A stretch of DNA of 64,000 bases from Bradyrhizobium embrapense (GTDB lineage: Bacteria > Pseudomonadota > Alphaproteobacteria > Rhizobiales > Xanthobacteraceae). The stretch spans positions 1,176,385 to 1,240,384 of the forward strand of contig NZ_LFIP02000002.1 of assembly GCF_001189235.2 (NCBI RefSeq). Direction: 5' to 3'. The notes under the pieces were generated by a model that saw only the letters and a list, made by a program, of their open reading frames with translations, was not told the DNA's origin and did no database searches. Positions 1 through 8,310 of the stretch are shown here, one piece after another; the first letter of the stretch is position 1, and each line of letters begins with the position of its first letter. The position numbers and the translations under genes are program-made.

Positions 1-2336
1 TGCTCGGGCAACGCGGTGGCATCGACGATCATCGCATTGATGCCGCCGGTCTCGGCGATCAGCGGCACGATCGGGCCGTCCTTGGCCGCGAGCGTCCGGT
101 TGATCGATCGCGCCACCTCCGTGGAGCCAGTGAAGACCACGCCAGCAATGGCGGGATGGCTGACCAGCGCGGCACCGGCAGTGCCGTCGCCCTGAACCAG
201 ATGCAGGGCCGATGCTGGCACGCCGGCCTGGTGCAGCAGCGCGACGGCCTCGGCTGCGATCCGCGGGGTCTGCTCGGCCGGCTTTGCGATCACCGCATTG
301 CCGGCCATCAGCGCCGCCGTGACCTGACCGAGGAAGATCGCGAGCGGGAAATTCCATGGCGAAATCGCGACGAAGGCGCCACGGCCGCGCAGCTCCAGCA
401 CGTTGCTTTCGCCAGTCGGCCCGGGCATCGCCTCGCCCTGGCCGAACAGTTTTTGACCGAGCGCTGCATAGTAGCGGCAGAAGTCGATCGCCTCGCGCAC
501 CTCCGAGAGCGCGTCGTCGAGCGTCTTGCCGCCTTCGCTCTGCAGCAGGGCGAGGAAGTGCGCGCGGCGCTGCTCGAGCAGGTCCGCGGCCTCGTCGAGG
601 ATCGCCGCACGTTGGGCGGCGGGCGTTGCGTTCCAGGCCTTGAAGCCGGCGCGGGCGGCAACGACCGCGGCGTTCGCCTGTTCGGCCCTCGACGTTGCGA
701 CCATGCCCGACGCCGCCTTGGGTTCGGCCGCGATCGCCGATGTCAGCGCGTCGAGCGCCTTTCGCTCGCCGAACTCGATGCCGTGCGAATTCTCGCGTTG
801 CGGCCGGTAGAGATCGGCCGGCAATGGAATTCCGGAGTGCGCCGCGTTGTCGTCGGCGCCGATGATCTCGGCCGGGCGGCGCAGCAGGTCCACGATGGAA
901 ACGCGATTGTCCGCCGCCAGCGCCACAAAGGACGAATTTGCGCCGTTCTCGAGCAGCCGCCGCACCAGATAGGCAAGCAGGTCGCGGTGGCTGCCGACCG
1001 GGGCATAGGTGCGGTGGGCGATCTCCGGCCTGTCGTCGCCAAGCTGGGCGTAGAGCGCTTCGCCCATGCCGTGCAGCCGCTGGAACTCGAAGCTCGTGGG
1101 ATCGTCCGACAGTTCGAGGATGGTCGCGACCGTCAGCGCGTTGTGGGTGGCGAATTGCGGAAACAGCCGCGGCCGCAAGCCGAGCAGCTTGCGCGCGCAG
1201 GCGACATAGTTCAGATCGGTCATCGCCTTGCGGGTGAACACCGGATAGCCGTCGAGCCCGCGCTCCTGTGCGCGCTTGATCTCGGTGTCCCAATAGGCGC
1301 CCTTGACCAGGCGCACCATCATCCTGCGGTCGAGCGCGCGCGTCAGCGCATCGATGTAGTCGATCACGTCGGCGGCGCGCTTCTGATAGGCCTGGATCGC
1401 AAGCCCGAAGCCGCTCCAGCCGGCGAGCGACGGGTCGGCGAAGGCAGCTGCGATGACGTCGAGCGACAGCTCCAGCCGGTCGGCTTCCTCGGCATCGACG
1501 GTGAAGTTGAGGTCGAACGCCTTGGCGCGGCGCGCCAGGTCGATCAGCTGCGGCACCAGCTCGGTCATCACGCGAGCGTGGCTAACCGCCTCGAAGCGCG
1601 GATGCAGCGCGGAGAGTTTGACTGAGATGCCGGGCCGGTCGGGCAGGGCCTGATCGTCGGCCGCCTTGCCAATCGCGTCGATCGCGCGGGCATAGGATTC
1701 GAAATAGCGGCGGGCATCGTCGGCGGTGCGGGCGCCCTCGCCAAGCATATCGAACGAATAGCGCGAGCCACGGGCCGTGTGCGATTGCGCCCGCGACAGC
1801 GCGGCCTCGATGGTCTCGCCGAGCACGAAATGGCTGCCCATCAGCCGCATCGCCTGCCGTGTCGCAGCGCGCACCGCAGGGGCGCCGAGCCGCTTGGTCA
1901 GCCGACCTATCGTGCCTTGCGGTGTTTCACCGGGCTGGATTACGCGGGCCGACATGCCGAGCGCCCAGGCCGAGGCGTTGACCATGAACGCGCTCGATCT
2001 GGTCTCGTGGTTGACGAAGTCGCCCTGGCCGAGCTTGTCCTCGATGAACTGGTCGGCGGTGCGCGCGTCGGGCACCCTGAGCAGCGCCTCCGCGAGCACC
2101 ATCAGCGCCAGGCCCTCCTTGGTCGACAGCGCGAACTCGCGCAGCATGTCCTCGACCCCGCCGAGCGGATCGTCATTGGCCCTGATCGCCTCGATCAGGC
2201 GTCGCGCGGTGCGGTCGACCCCAGCCTCCTGATCCGCGCCAAGCTGCGCGTCCCGGCACAGCCTGCCGGCGATCGCGGTGTCATCGGGGGCGTAGGGCGC
2301 GCTGAACGGCGGCGGGAGCGGGGATGGGTCGGGCAT
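1..2336 (-). CDS. putA: Bifunctional proline dehydrogenase / L-glutamate gamma-semialdehyde dehydrogenase PutA (3' end beyond window)
   Basis: Oxidises proline to glutamate through P5C, using an FAD proline dehydrogenase domain and an NAD aldehyde dehydrogenase domain. The reading frame runs from ATG at 2336 off the left edge, giving about 778 residues of an expected ~1000. It starts directly with MPDPSPLPPPF and has no ribbon-helix-helix domain, as in the minimalist PutA known from Bradyrhizobium. The proline dehydrogenase barrel is visible (GISVKLSALHPRFE, FNFTVDAEEADRLE-type strands, VRLVKGAYWD). The aldehyde dehydrogenase half shows ISPWNFPLAIFLGQ and AETGGINAMIVD. The catalytic Cys is expected just beyond the edge. 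It is divergent from the Lrp-type regulator at 2457, which probably controls it. Confidence 0.93.
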   Translation of the reverse strand, partial: MPDPSPLPPPFSAPYAPDDTAIAGRLCRDAQLGADQEAGVDRTARRLIEAIRANDDPLGGVEDMLREFALSTKEGLALMVLAEALLRVPDARTADQFIEDKLGQGDFVNHETRSSAFMVNASAWALGMSARVIQPGETPQGTIGRLTKRLGAPAVRAATRQAMRLMGSHFVLGETIEAALSRAQSHTARGSRYSFDMLGEGARTADDARRYFESYARAIDAIGKAADDQALPDRPGISVKLSALHPRFEAVSHARVMTELVPQLIDLARRAKAFDLNFTVDAEEADRLELSLDVIAAAFADPSLAGWSGFGLAIQAYQKRAADVIDYIDALTRALDRRMMVRLVKGAYWDTEIKRAQERGLDGYPVFTRKAMTDLNYVACARKLLGLRPRLFPQFATHNALTVATILELSDDPTSFEFQRLHGMGEALYAQLGDDRPEIAHRTYAPVGSHRDLLAYLVRRLLENGANSSFVALAADNRVSIVDLLRRPAEIIGADDNAAHSGIPLPADLYRPQRENSHGIEFGERKALDALTSAIAAEPKAASGMVATSRAEQANAAVVAARAGFKAWNATPAAQRAAILDEAADLLEQRRAHFLALLQSEGGKTLDDALSEVREAIDFCRYYAALGQKLFGQGEAMPGPTGESNVLELRGRGAFVAISPWNFPLAIFLGQVTAALMAGNAVIAKPAEQTPRIAAEAVALLHQAGVPASALHLVQGDGTAGAALVSHPAIAGVVFTGSTEVARSINRTLAAKDGPIVPLIAETGGINAMIVDATALPE

Positions 2337-2456
2337 GGCGGTCCCTTGGCGGTTCCTCGATGGTTGCACAGGAATACCTACGCGCGGTCGCACCGTAGTT
2401 CGATAGACAAATTAGCAGAGTTGCCTTAGAAAATCCGGATCATCTCAAATATTGCC

Positions 2457-2927
2457 GTGGATATGACAGAGATAGATAAGACAGACCGCAAAATCCTCTC
2501 GATCCTGCAAGGAGATGGAAGGATTGCCAATGTAGAACTGGCCGAGAGGATCGGCCTGTCGCCGACCTCCGTCGGCGAACGGCTGAAGCGGCTGCAGCGC
2601 GACGGCTTCGTCGAGGGCTATGGTGCGCGGCTCAACCCGCACCGGCTCGGCCTCGGCCTCCTGGTGTTCGTCGAGGTGCTGCTCGACAAGACCACGCCCG
2701 ACGTATTCGAGAAGTTCGCCAGGGCCGTGCAGAACGCCCCGGAAGTGCTGGAGTGCCACATGGTGGCCGGCGGCTTCGACTATCTGGTCAAGGCCCGCGT
2801 CGCCAACATGACCGCCTATCGCCGGTTTCTCGGCGAGACCCTGCTGGCGCTGCCGGGCGTGCGCGAGACGCGAACCTACGCGGTGATGGAGGAAGTCAAG
2901 CGCGACGCGCCGCTTCCGGTCGGCTGA
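2457..2927 (+). CDS. putR: Lrp/AsnC-family regulator, probable PutR
   Basis: A 156-residue Lrp/AsnC protein. Residues ~5-60 form the winged helix-turn-helix (DRKILSILQGDGRIANVELA, then LSPTSVGERLKRLQRDG). The remainder is the RAM effector domain, including HMVAGGFDYLVKARV and a C-terminal YAVMEEVKRDAPLPVG. The chosen start is GTG at 2457; an ATG at 2463 is nearly as good. Because the neighbouring putA lacks its own DNA-binding domain, a divergent Lrp regulator is expected to be the proline-responsive activator. That role is inferred from position and family, not shown by the sequence alone. Confidence 0.85.
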   Translation: MDMTEIDKTDRKILSILQGDGRIANVELAERIGLSPTSVGERLKRLQRDGFVEGYGARLNPHRLGLGLLVFVEVLLDKTTPDVFEKFARAVQNAPEVLECHMVAGGFDYLVKARVANMTAYRRFLGETLLALPGVRETRTYAVMEEVKRDAPLPVG

Positions 2928-3018
2928 CAGGCGCAGGATCCGATCCACAGCCATGCGCAGGATGTCTTGGCATCGCGGCGCACCCGCGATAATTCTCCCC
3001 TCAGTTGGGGGCCGCGAC

Positions 3019-3669
3019 ATGGACGATGCCAATCAGCCGATAGGTGCGAGTCGAGCCGGGGTTGCCGGCGCGCTATGCGCAGCCATCCTGTCGCTATCCG
3101 CGATGACGCCCTCCCGCGCGGCCGAGCTCAGCTCCGGCATCATGCAGCTCTATACGTCGGTCTCGATCTATCCGCCGTCGGCCTCGGCGATGACGGTGTG
3201 TTACGGCTTCGTTTGCCGGCGCCGCGAGATGCTCGACTTCAGCGCGGCCGACCGGGCGGCCCTGGCCAGGATCATGGCCACTGGCCGCGCCAACGCCGCC
3301 GCCGAACGCGCGGCCGTGCAGAAGGCCGTGATCTGGTTCGACCGCCGGATGGGGCCGATCCTCGGCACCGACAAGCGCGTGGCGAAAGCCGACTTCCGCG
3401 CCAACGACGACAAGCACAATTACGATTGCTGGGACACCACGCGCAACACCACCAGCCTGATGCTGGTGATGCAGTCGTGGAATCTGTTCAAGTTCCACGA
3501 CGTGGGAGACCCCCACTATCGCGGTTTTCAGCTGATGCAGACGCCGCACAATACCGCCGTGCTGGTGGAGCGCGCGACCAAGGTGGAATGGGCCGTCGAT
3601 CTCTGGCCCCGCGGCTATCTGCAGCCGCCTGACGTCATGACCGTCGCCAAATGGGTGACGGAAGATTGA
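3019..3669 (+). CDS. Putative exported protein of unknown function
   Basis: A 216-residue protein starting at ATG 3019. An in-frame upstream start at 2953 would add 22 residues lacking a signal. Residues ~14-38 form a signal peptide (AGVAGALCAAILSLSAM, cleavage near PSRAAE). The mature part contains VCYGFVCRRREMLDF, then an alternating helical stretch and a conserved-looking DCWDTTRNTTSLMLVMQ segment, ending DVMTVAKWVTED. Two Cys near the mature N-terminus could form a disulphide. I do not recognise a named family; periplasmic location is inferred from the signal peptide. Confidence 0.75.
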   Translation: MDDANQPIGASRAGVAGALCAAILSLSAMTPSRAAELSSGIMQLYTSVSIYPPSASAMTVCYGFVCRRREMLDFSAADRAALARIMATGRANAAAERAAVQKAVIWFDRRMGPILGTDKRVAKADFRANDDKHNYDCWDTTRNTTSLMLVMQSWNLFKFHDVGDPHYRGFQLMQTPHNTAVLVERATKVEWAVDLWPRGYLQPPDVMTVAKWVTED

Positions 3670-3837
3670 ACGGCTGAGTGTTCGTGCCGCGCGCGATCGA
3701 AGGCGGCCGGAGAAAAGTTCAGCGTCGTGACGCGCGGGCGCCGTGCCCGCTCCGCCGAACGTCACGTCGTGTGATGTTGGATCGGCCCTCACTCCCGGAT
3801 CGTGTCCGAGAGTGCGCCGCTGATCTCGCGCGGTGCG

Positions 3838-4038
3838 CTAGACCTTGAGGTTCTCGGCTGACGTCTTGCCGCGATTGGCGATCTCTTCGTATTCAACAGA
3901 CTGGCCTTCGTTGAGGCTCTGAAGACCGGCCTTCTGAACTGCTGAAATATGCACGAAAATGTCCTTGCCGCCTGTAGCGGGCTGGATGAATCCATAACCC
4001 TTGGTCGGGTTGAACCACTTCACTGTACCTTTGGGCAT
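3838..4038 (-). CDS. Cold-shock domain protein (CspA family)
   Basis: A 66-residue single cold-shock domain that binds single-stranded RNA or DNA. RNP1 (KGYGFIQP) and RNP2 ([10 protein letters not shown]) are both present, and the start [14 protein letters not shown] is typical. The in-frame extension upstream to 4146 is not expected for the family, so ATG 4038 was chosen. The roughly 280-base stretch upstream (4039-4320) probably holds a long 5' leader, which is common for csp genes and often involved in cold regulation. No specific leader structure was verified. Confidence 0.93.
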   Translation of the reverse strand: MPKGTVKWFNPTKGYGFIQPATGGKDIFVHISAVQKAGLQSLNEGQSVEYEEIANRGKTSAENLKV

Positions 4039-4320
4039 TCCAGTCGTCTCCGCGGAATCAATCGAAAACAGACCAGTCGGTCCCCGCACAAACCGGCTTG
4101 TCCGTACCGCACAGGATAGCAGTTTGAAAAAAGCTGGGTAGATCAAACCACGGTGTGTTTTCGCCCGGAAACAACCCGGTTTGCAGGGTTTTGCTGCCGG
4201 ATTGCCTGTTTCGTGGTCAATTGATGCGCTGCAAAAGAGATCGGTTCCAGTGAACCGATTTGGATCAACGGCCCCCGCGCGGGGTTTCTGCCGGTGCGCG
4301 GGGGATGAATCGGCCGCGTC

Positions 4321-4632
4321 TCAATAGGTCGCGGAGAGATACTCGACGATCTTGCTGACGTCGGCCTGGTCGATCGGCGCGCCGTAGACCTTGATCATCT
4401 TGGTCACCTCGGCCTGCCAGAAGTCCTTCTTGAACTTCTCGCCCTGCGGCTGGGTCTTGATGTAGTCGGCCGAGTGGCAGGCGGTGCAGTTGTTCTGCAC
4501 CACGTCGAGGTTGGGACCCGGCTTGAAGGTCGCGGTCTCCTCGGGAAGCGTATAGTTGACGGGCGCGGCCATCGTAGCTCCGATCGACAGCATGGCGATC
4601 GCGGCGAGGGAGGCAAGCAGCTTGCTGGTCAT
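4321..4632 (-). CDS. sorB: Cytochrome c subunit of sulfite dehydrogenase (SorB-like)
   Basis: A 103-residue exported monohaem cytochrome c that would accept electrons from the SorA molybdenum subunit encoded immediately upstream. The N-terminal signal peptide is MTSKLLASLAAIAMLSIGA, with likely cleavage before APVNY. The haem site is C49-T-A-C52-H53, and M79 (VTKMIKVYG) is a plausible axial ligand. It starts 12 bases after the sorA stop on the same strand. The match to SorB rests on size, motif and gene order. Confidence 0.85.
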   Translation of the reverse strand: MTSKLLASLAAIAMLSIGATMAAPVNYTLPEETATFKPGPNLDVVQNNCTACHSADYIKTQPQGEKFKKDFWQAEVTKMIKVYGAPIDQADVSKIVEYLSATY

Positions 4633-4643
4633 GATGCTTCTCC

Positions 4644-5843
4644 TCAGGCCGCGGTGACGCGCACGGTTTCGACGACGTTGCGCAGATAGCCGGCGGGATT
4701 CCACAACGGGTCCATCGGCTGGGTGTCGCCGGCATTGTTGGTGGCGCGCACCTTCAGCTCCGAGGCGCCGGCCGGCAGCGCGACCTTCAGCTTCCATTCG
4801 CGGAATGCGTATTTGCCGAGATACTTGCCGAGCTTGGCCGGTGTCCAGCTCTTGCCGCCGTCGGTCGAGACCACGACCTCCTTGATGCCCTTGCCGCCGT
4901 CGAAGGCGATGCCGCGCAGCGTGATGCGACCGGCCTTCAGCTTGGCGCCGTCGGCAACGCTGGTGATGAACGAGCGCACCGTGAAGCGGTTGATCGGGAT
5001 CGTCGCCTTTGGTGCGGTGCCGGGCTCGACCGCGTTGTTCGGCGTGTCCGGAATCCGGTAGGCGGACTTCATCCAGAAGCCCTCGAACACGCTGTCGATC
5101 ACGGTGATCTCGTTGAGGTGCTTCACCCAATAGGTGCCGTAATAGCCGGGCACCACGAGGCGGAGCGGGAAGCCATTGAGGAACGGCAGGTCCTCGCCGT
5201 TCATGCCCCAGGCCAGCATCACCTCGCCGTCGCGCGCATGGTCGATGTCGAGCGCTTTCACGAAGTCGGGCGTCGTCTCCATCACCGGGCCGTCCATGCC
5301 GTTGAAGGTGACCTGCTTGGCGCCGGCCTGCACGCCGGCCATGTCGAGCACGGTCTTCAGCGGCACGCCGTGCCAGCGCGCGCAGCCCATCGCGCCGTTG
5401 CCGAGCTGGCCGCCGGCGACGCGCGGATTGAAGAAGCCGCGGCTGTTGCCGGAGCACTGGTTGACGGCGACGAGCTCGACGGCTTTCAGCTTCCGGATCT
5501 CCTTCAGCGACAGCTTGAGCGGCTTGTCGACCTTGCCCTTGATCTCGAGCGTGAACTTGTCCGGGTCGAGATCGTAGGGGACGCCGGCGAGATGATAGCG
5601 GACGAAGAACGCGTTGTTCGGCGTGAGCGGCCCGTCGTTGAAGATCGCAAACGGCGTTTCCAGCTGCGGCGGCCGCGCGGTCAGGCCGATCATCGGGCGC
5701 TTCTGCGGGTAGCGCACCAGCGGCCGTTCGCCGTTGCCGAAGGGCATCGTCACGGTGTCGAGGGCCAATGCGCCCCTTGATCCCAGCCCCGTCACCAAGG
5801 CGGCCAACCCGGCGCGCTTCATCAAGTCTCGTCGATCGAGCAT
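4644..5843 (-). CDS. sorA: Sulfite:cytochrome c oxidoreductase, molybdopterin subunit (SorA-like)
   Basis: A 399-residue molybdoenzyme of the sulfite oxidase family, predicted to oxidise sulfite to sulfate in the periplasm. The start at ATG 5843 follows GGAGGAAGCGGA, an excellent ribosome site. An in-frame upstream start at 5894 lacks one. The N-terminus LDRRDLMKRAGLAALVTGLG is a Tat signal. The Mo-ligating cysteine is C130 in VAVNQCSGNSRGFF. The C-terminal dimerisation-type beta domain runs from about residue 270 (FTVRSFITSVADGAKL) to the end. It forms a two-gene operon with the cytochrome c at 4321-4632. Confidence 0.9.
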   Translation of the reverse strand: MLDRRDLMKRAGLAALVTGLGSRGALALDTVTMPFGNGERPLVRYPQKRPMIGLTARPPQLETPFAIFNDGPLTPNNAFFVRYHLAGVPYDLDPDKFTLEIKGKVDKPLKLSLKEIRKLKAVELVAVNQCSGNSRGFFNPRVAGGQLGNGAMGCARWHGVPLKTVLDMAGVQAGAKQVTFNGMDGPVMETTPDFVKALDIDHARDGEVMLAWGMNGEDLPFLNGFPLRLVVPGYYGTYWVKHLNEITVIDSVFEGFWMKSAYRIPDTPNNAVEPGTAPKATIPINRFTVRSFITSVADGAKLKAGRITLRGIAFDGGKGIKEVVVSTDGGKSWTPAKLGKYLGKYAFREWKLKVALPAGASELKVRATNNAGDTQPMDPLWNPAGYLRNVVETVRVTAA

Positions 5844-6009
5844 TCCGCTTCCTCCGAAGCTGTTCTGTCGTGGGCTGGTCATCACCAGGCTCACTCTGCC
5901 TTGCGCGCCTTCGCATCATGGAATGCGCGCAAGACAAATGACGCATCGGGCAATTGCAAGTCAATTGAGCTTTCGCAGCGTCCAACGCCGCTGCGTCGCA
6001 ATAACGAAA

Positions 6010-6036
6010 GCCCCGGTCGCATCAGACGACCGGGGC
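6010..6036 (-). terminator. Hairpin terminator downstream of the 6061-6288 gene
   Basis: A perfect 10-bp GC-rich stem (GCCCCGGTCG / CGACCGGGGC) with a 7-base loop lies 25 bases past the stop of the small minus-strand gene. On that strand it is followed by TTTCGTT, a modest T-rich tail. It is likely a Rho-independent terminator and may also separate this gene from the convergent or opposite-strand sorA promoter region. Confidence 0.6.
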
Positions 6037-6060
6037 ATTTCCATCAAGACGAAGGTTGGA

Positions 6061-6288
6061 TCAGTAGCAGACGTTCACGGTGCGATAGCGATAGCCGTAG
6101 GGCGTCAGCACTAGGCGGGTGACGTAGCAGCCGGAATCGACGAAGCCGACCGAGATGCCCGGGCCGCCCCAGAAGTGATGGTGGTACGGATGCCAGAAGA
6201 ACGGTTTGGCGGAAGCCGAGGTCGGCGCCAGCGCGGCGGCAGCAAGCGTTGCAGCAGTGGCGAGAGCGAGCGTGACTTTGCGAAGCAT
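6061..6288 (-). CDS. Small exported protein, function unknown
   Basis: A 75-residue protein with a clear signal peptide (LALATAATLAAAALAPTSASA) followed by about 50 mature residues rich in His, Tyr and Gly (PFFWHPYHHHFWGG). There are two Cys, one in DSGCYVTR and one in the C-terminal VNVCY, that could form a disulphide. A good ribosome site (AGGAGACG) precedes the ATG at 6288. Small secreted proteins with His-rich aromatic N-termini of this kind are common in Bradyrhizobium, but no function is known to me. Confidence 0.75.
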   Translation of the reverse strand: MLRKVTLALATAATLAAAALAPTSASAKPFFWHPYHHHFWGGPGISVGFVDSGCYVTRLVLTPYGYRYRTVNVCY

Positions 6289-6449
6289 GGTCGTCTCCTT
6301 CAGGTGCGCGTTGAGCTCTGTCGCGGCGCGGTTGCAGTGTTACCCATCGCCGGTCAGTCGCATCCGGCATAGGACGCGTTCGAGCATCTCTGCTCAACGC
6401 AGCTTCGGATGTGCGGCAGGTCACATTGAGTGAAGGGGACTGAACCCGG

Positions 6450-8195
6450 TCAGGCCGCGACGGCACGCCGGTCGTCGACCAGCGCCGACAGGACGCGCGT
6501 CGACTCGACGGTGCGCACCGTCATCGGCTCCTTGCGGCCGCGGATCGCGACTTCCTGCGCCGGCAGGGCATCGTCGGCAAGGCCCGCGGTGGCGCGCACC
6601 TCGTCGGAGATGACCGCCTCGGAGGCCAGCGCCTTGGTCATGTCCTGCAGCCGCGCCGCGACATTGACGGCGTCGCCGAGCGCGGTGAACACCATGTGGT
6701 CGCGATAGCCGATATCGCCGACGATCACCTCGCCGCCATGGATGCCGATGCCGAAGCGGATCGGCTCGCGCAGATCGTGGCTGAGAAACTGGTTCAGCTC
6801 GTCGATATTGGTTGCGATCAGTGCGGCCGCGCGCAGCGCCTGGCGGCAAGCCACCTGGCGGTCGGTGCTCAGCCCGAACAGCGCCAGCATGCCGTCGCCG
6901 ATGAACTGGTTGGGCCGGCCGCCGGCTTCCAGCACCGCCTGCGACACCGCGCCGAGGAAGCGATTGACGATGAACACGGTGTCGAACGGCAGCCGCTTCT
7001 CGGCAAGCTGCGTCGAGCCGCGCATGTCGACGAACATGCTGACGAGATATCGCTCCTGGCCGACCCGCGTCGGATTGCCGGCGTGTGCGTTCGCCGACAT
7101 CGTGTGCGGCAGGAACAGCTGGAAGAAGGTCAGGTCGCCGGTCGGCCGCAACTGGCAGGCCAGCCGGATCGACGGATCGTCGGTGCCGACCCGGTGCAGC
7201 ACGAAGGCCTCGCGCGGCGAGGGCTCGGGCAGCGCGGCGTGATCGCCGATGATCCGGATACGGCAGGTCGAGCAGCGTGCACGGCCGCCGCAGACGCTGG
7301 CATGGGGAACGTTGTAGCGCAGGCTGGCTTCCAGCACGCTCAGTCCCTTCGGCACCCGCAGCGTGCGGCCGTTGCCGTAGGACAGCGCGATCATGCCGCC
7401 GCGGCGCTCCAGCAGCGCACGCGCGCCGCGCGCCAGCAGCACGAGGCCGAGCAGGCCGAGATAGCCGATCGTCAGGTCATCGGTGATCCGCTCGAGCATG
7501 GTCCCCTGGGCCGCCGTCCCGAGCTTCTGCACCGAGAGCTCCTCGCGCCGCCAGTCGGGATCCTGATAGTCGGCGATGGTGGCGCGGCCGGCCTGATAGA
7601 TGCCGAGTATCGCCAGCGTCGGGATCAGCACCGCCGTCGCGAGCAGGAACGGCGCGGCGCGCGTAAAGAACGCCCGCAGCCGCAACCAGAAATACAGGCC
7701 GATGCAGCCATGGACCCAGGCGATCACCAGCACCGACAGCATCGTCCAGAGCCGGTTCGGCGAGGCGATGAAGAAGGTGTACAGCTCCTGCGGGTAGAGC
7801 TTTTCGTGCCCGTACAGGGTCTGGCCGAGCCGCACGCCGACGACGTGCGCGACGATCAGCATCGGGATGCTAAGGCCGAGCGTCAGCTGCAGCGGCTCGA
7901 TCGCCTTCCAGCGGAACTCGCGGCGCTGGTACAGCGCCCAGATGCCGAGGCCGGTATGCACCAGGCACGCAGAATAGAACACGATCGCGACCGGCAGGAA
8001 CTGCCAGAACTCGGTGTGGTAATGCACCCCGATCGCCATCGCCTCGGTCGAGATATTGCCGAGCGCGTGGTTGAGGAAATGGCTGATCAGGTAGGCGAAC
8101 ATGATCGTCCCCGTGACCAGGCGAACCTGCCGCTGGCCGATGCCGCGGGCCATGTCCTGCAAATGTTCGCGCGAAGGGGACGCCATGTGATTCAT
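6450..8195 (-). CDS. Membrane adenylate/guanylate cyclase with a 2Fe-2S ferredoxin domain
   Basis: A 581-residue protein with three parts. Residues ~15-280 carry about six membrane segments with histidines (SHFLNHALG, HYHTEF, IVAHVVGV) that could ligate haem, as in b-type cytochrome membrane subunits. Residues ~285-370 are a plant-type ferredoxin domain with the ligand pattern C-G-G-R-A-R-C-S-T-C and a later LACQLRP. Residues ~390-570 are a class III nucleotide cyclase domain (MFVDMRGSTQLAEK, FIGDGMLALFG, FGIGIHGGEVIVGDIG), with both metal aspartates present. The start was taken at ATG 8195; the frame is open upstream to 8402 without supporting signals. The substrate (ATP or GTP) is unproven. 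Confidence 0.85.
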   Translation of the reverse strand: MNHMASPSREHLQDMARGIGQRQVRLVTGTIMFAYLISHFLNHALGNISTEAMAIGVHYHTEFWQFLPVAIVFYSACLVHTGLGIWALYQRREFRWKAIEPLQLTLGLSIPMLIVAHVVGVRLGQTLYGHEKLYPQELYTFFIASPNRLWTMLSVLVIAWVHGCIGLYFWLRLRAFFTRAAPFLLATAVLIPTLAILGIYQAGRATIADYQDPDWRREELSVQKLGTAAQGTMLERITDDLTIGYLGLLGLVLLARGARALLERRGGMIALSYGNGRTLRVPKGLSVLEASLRYNVPHASVCGGRARCSTCRIRIIGDHAALPEPSPREAFVLHRVGTDDPSIRLACQLRPTGDLTFFQLFLPHTMSANAHAGNPTRVGQERYLVSMFVDMRGSTQLAEKRLPFDTVFIVNRFLGAVSQAVLEAGGRPNQFIGDGMLALFGLSTDRQVACRQALRAAALIATNIDELNQFLSHDLREPIRFGIGIHGGEVIVGDIGYRDHMVFTALGDAVNVAARLQDMTKALASEAVISDEVRATAGLADDALPAQEVAIRGRKEPMTVRTVESTRVLSALVDDRRAVAA

Positions 8196-8310
8196 ATCGG
8201 CAATTCTAGTGCTTAATTCCCGCGCTGAACACCACCGCCGGTCCGGACACGCCGCGGTAGCGGGCATTGCAGCACGTTGACACTCCGTTAAGAGTCGAAC
8301 AAAAAGCGCC

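Noticed and set aside
156..1625. Long plus-strand open frame of ~489 codons
   Set aside because: It is antisense to putA; its translation is Arg/His-rich with no motif, a typical high-GC shadow.
4321..5985. A single 554-codon frame spanning sorA and sorB
   Set aside because: Only its last ~100 codons are real (the cytochrome c); the rest is an out-of-frame reading of sorA.
6696..8216. Plus-strand open frame of ~506 codons
   Set aside because: Antisense to the adenylate cyclase gene; composition rich in Arg, His and Gln only.
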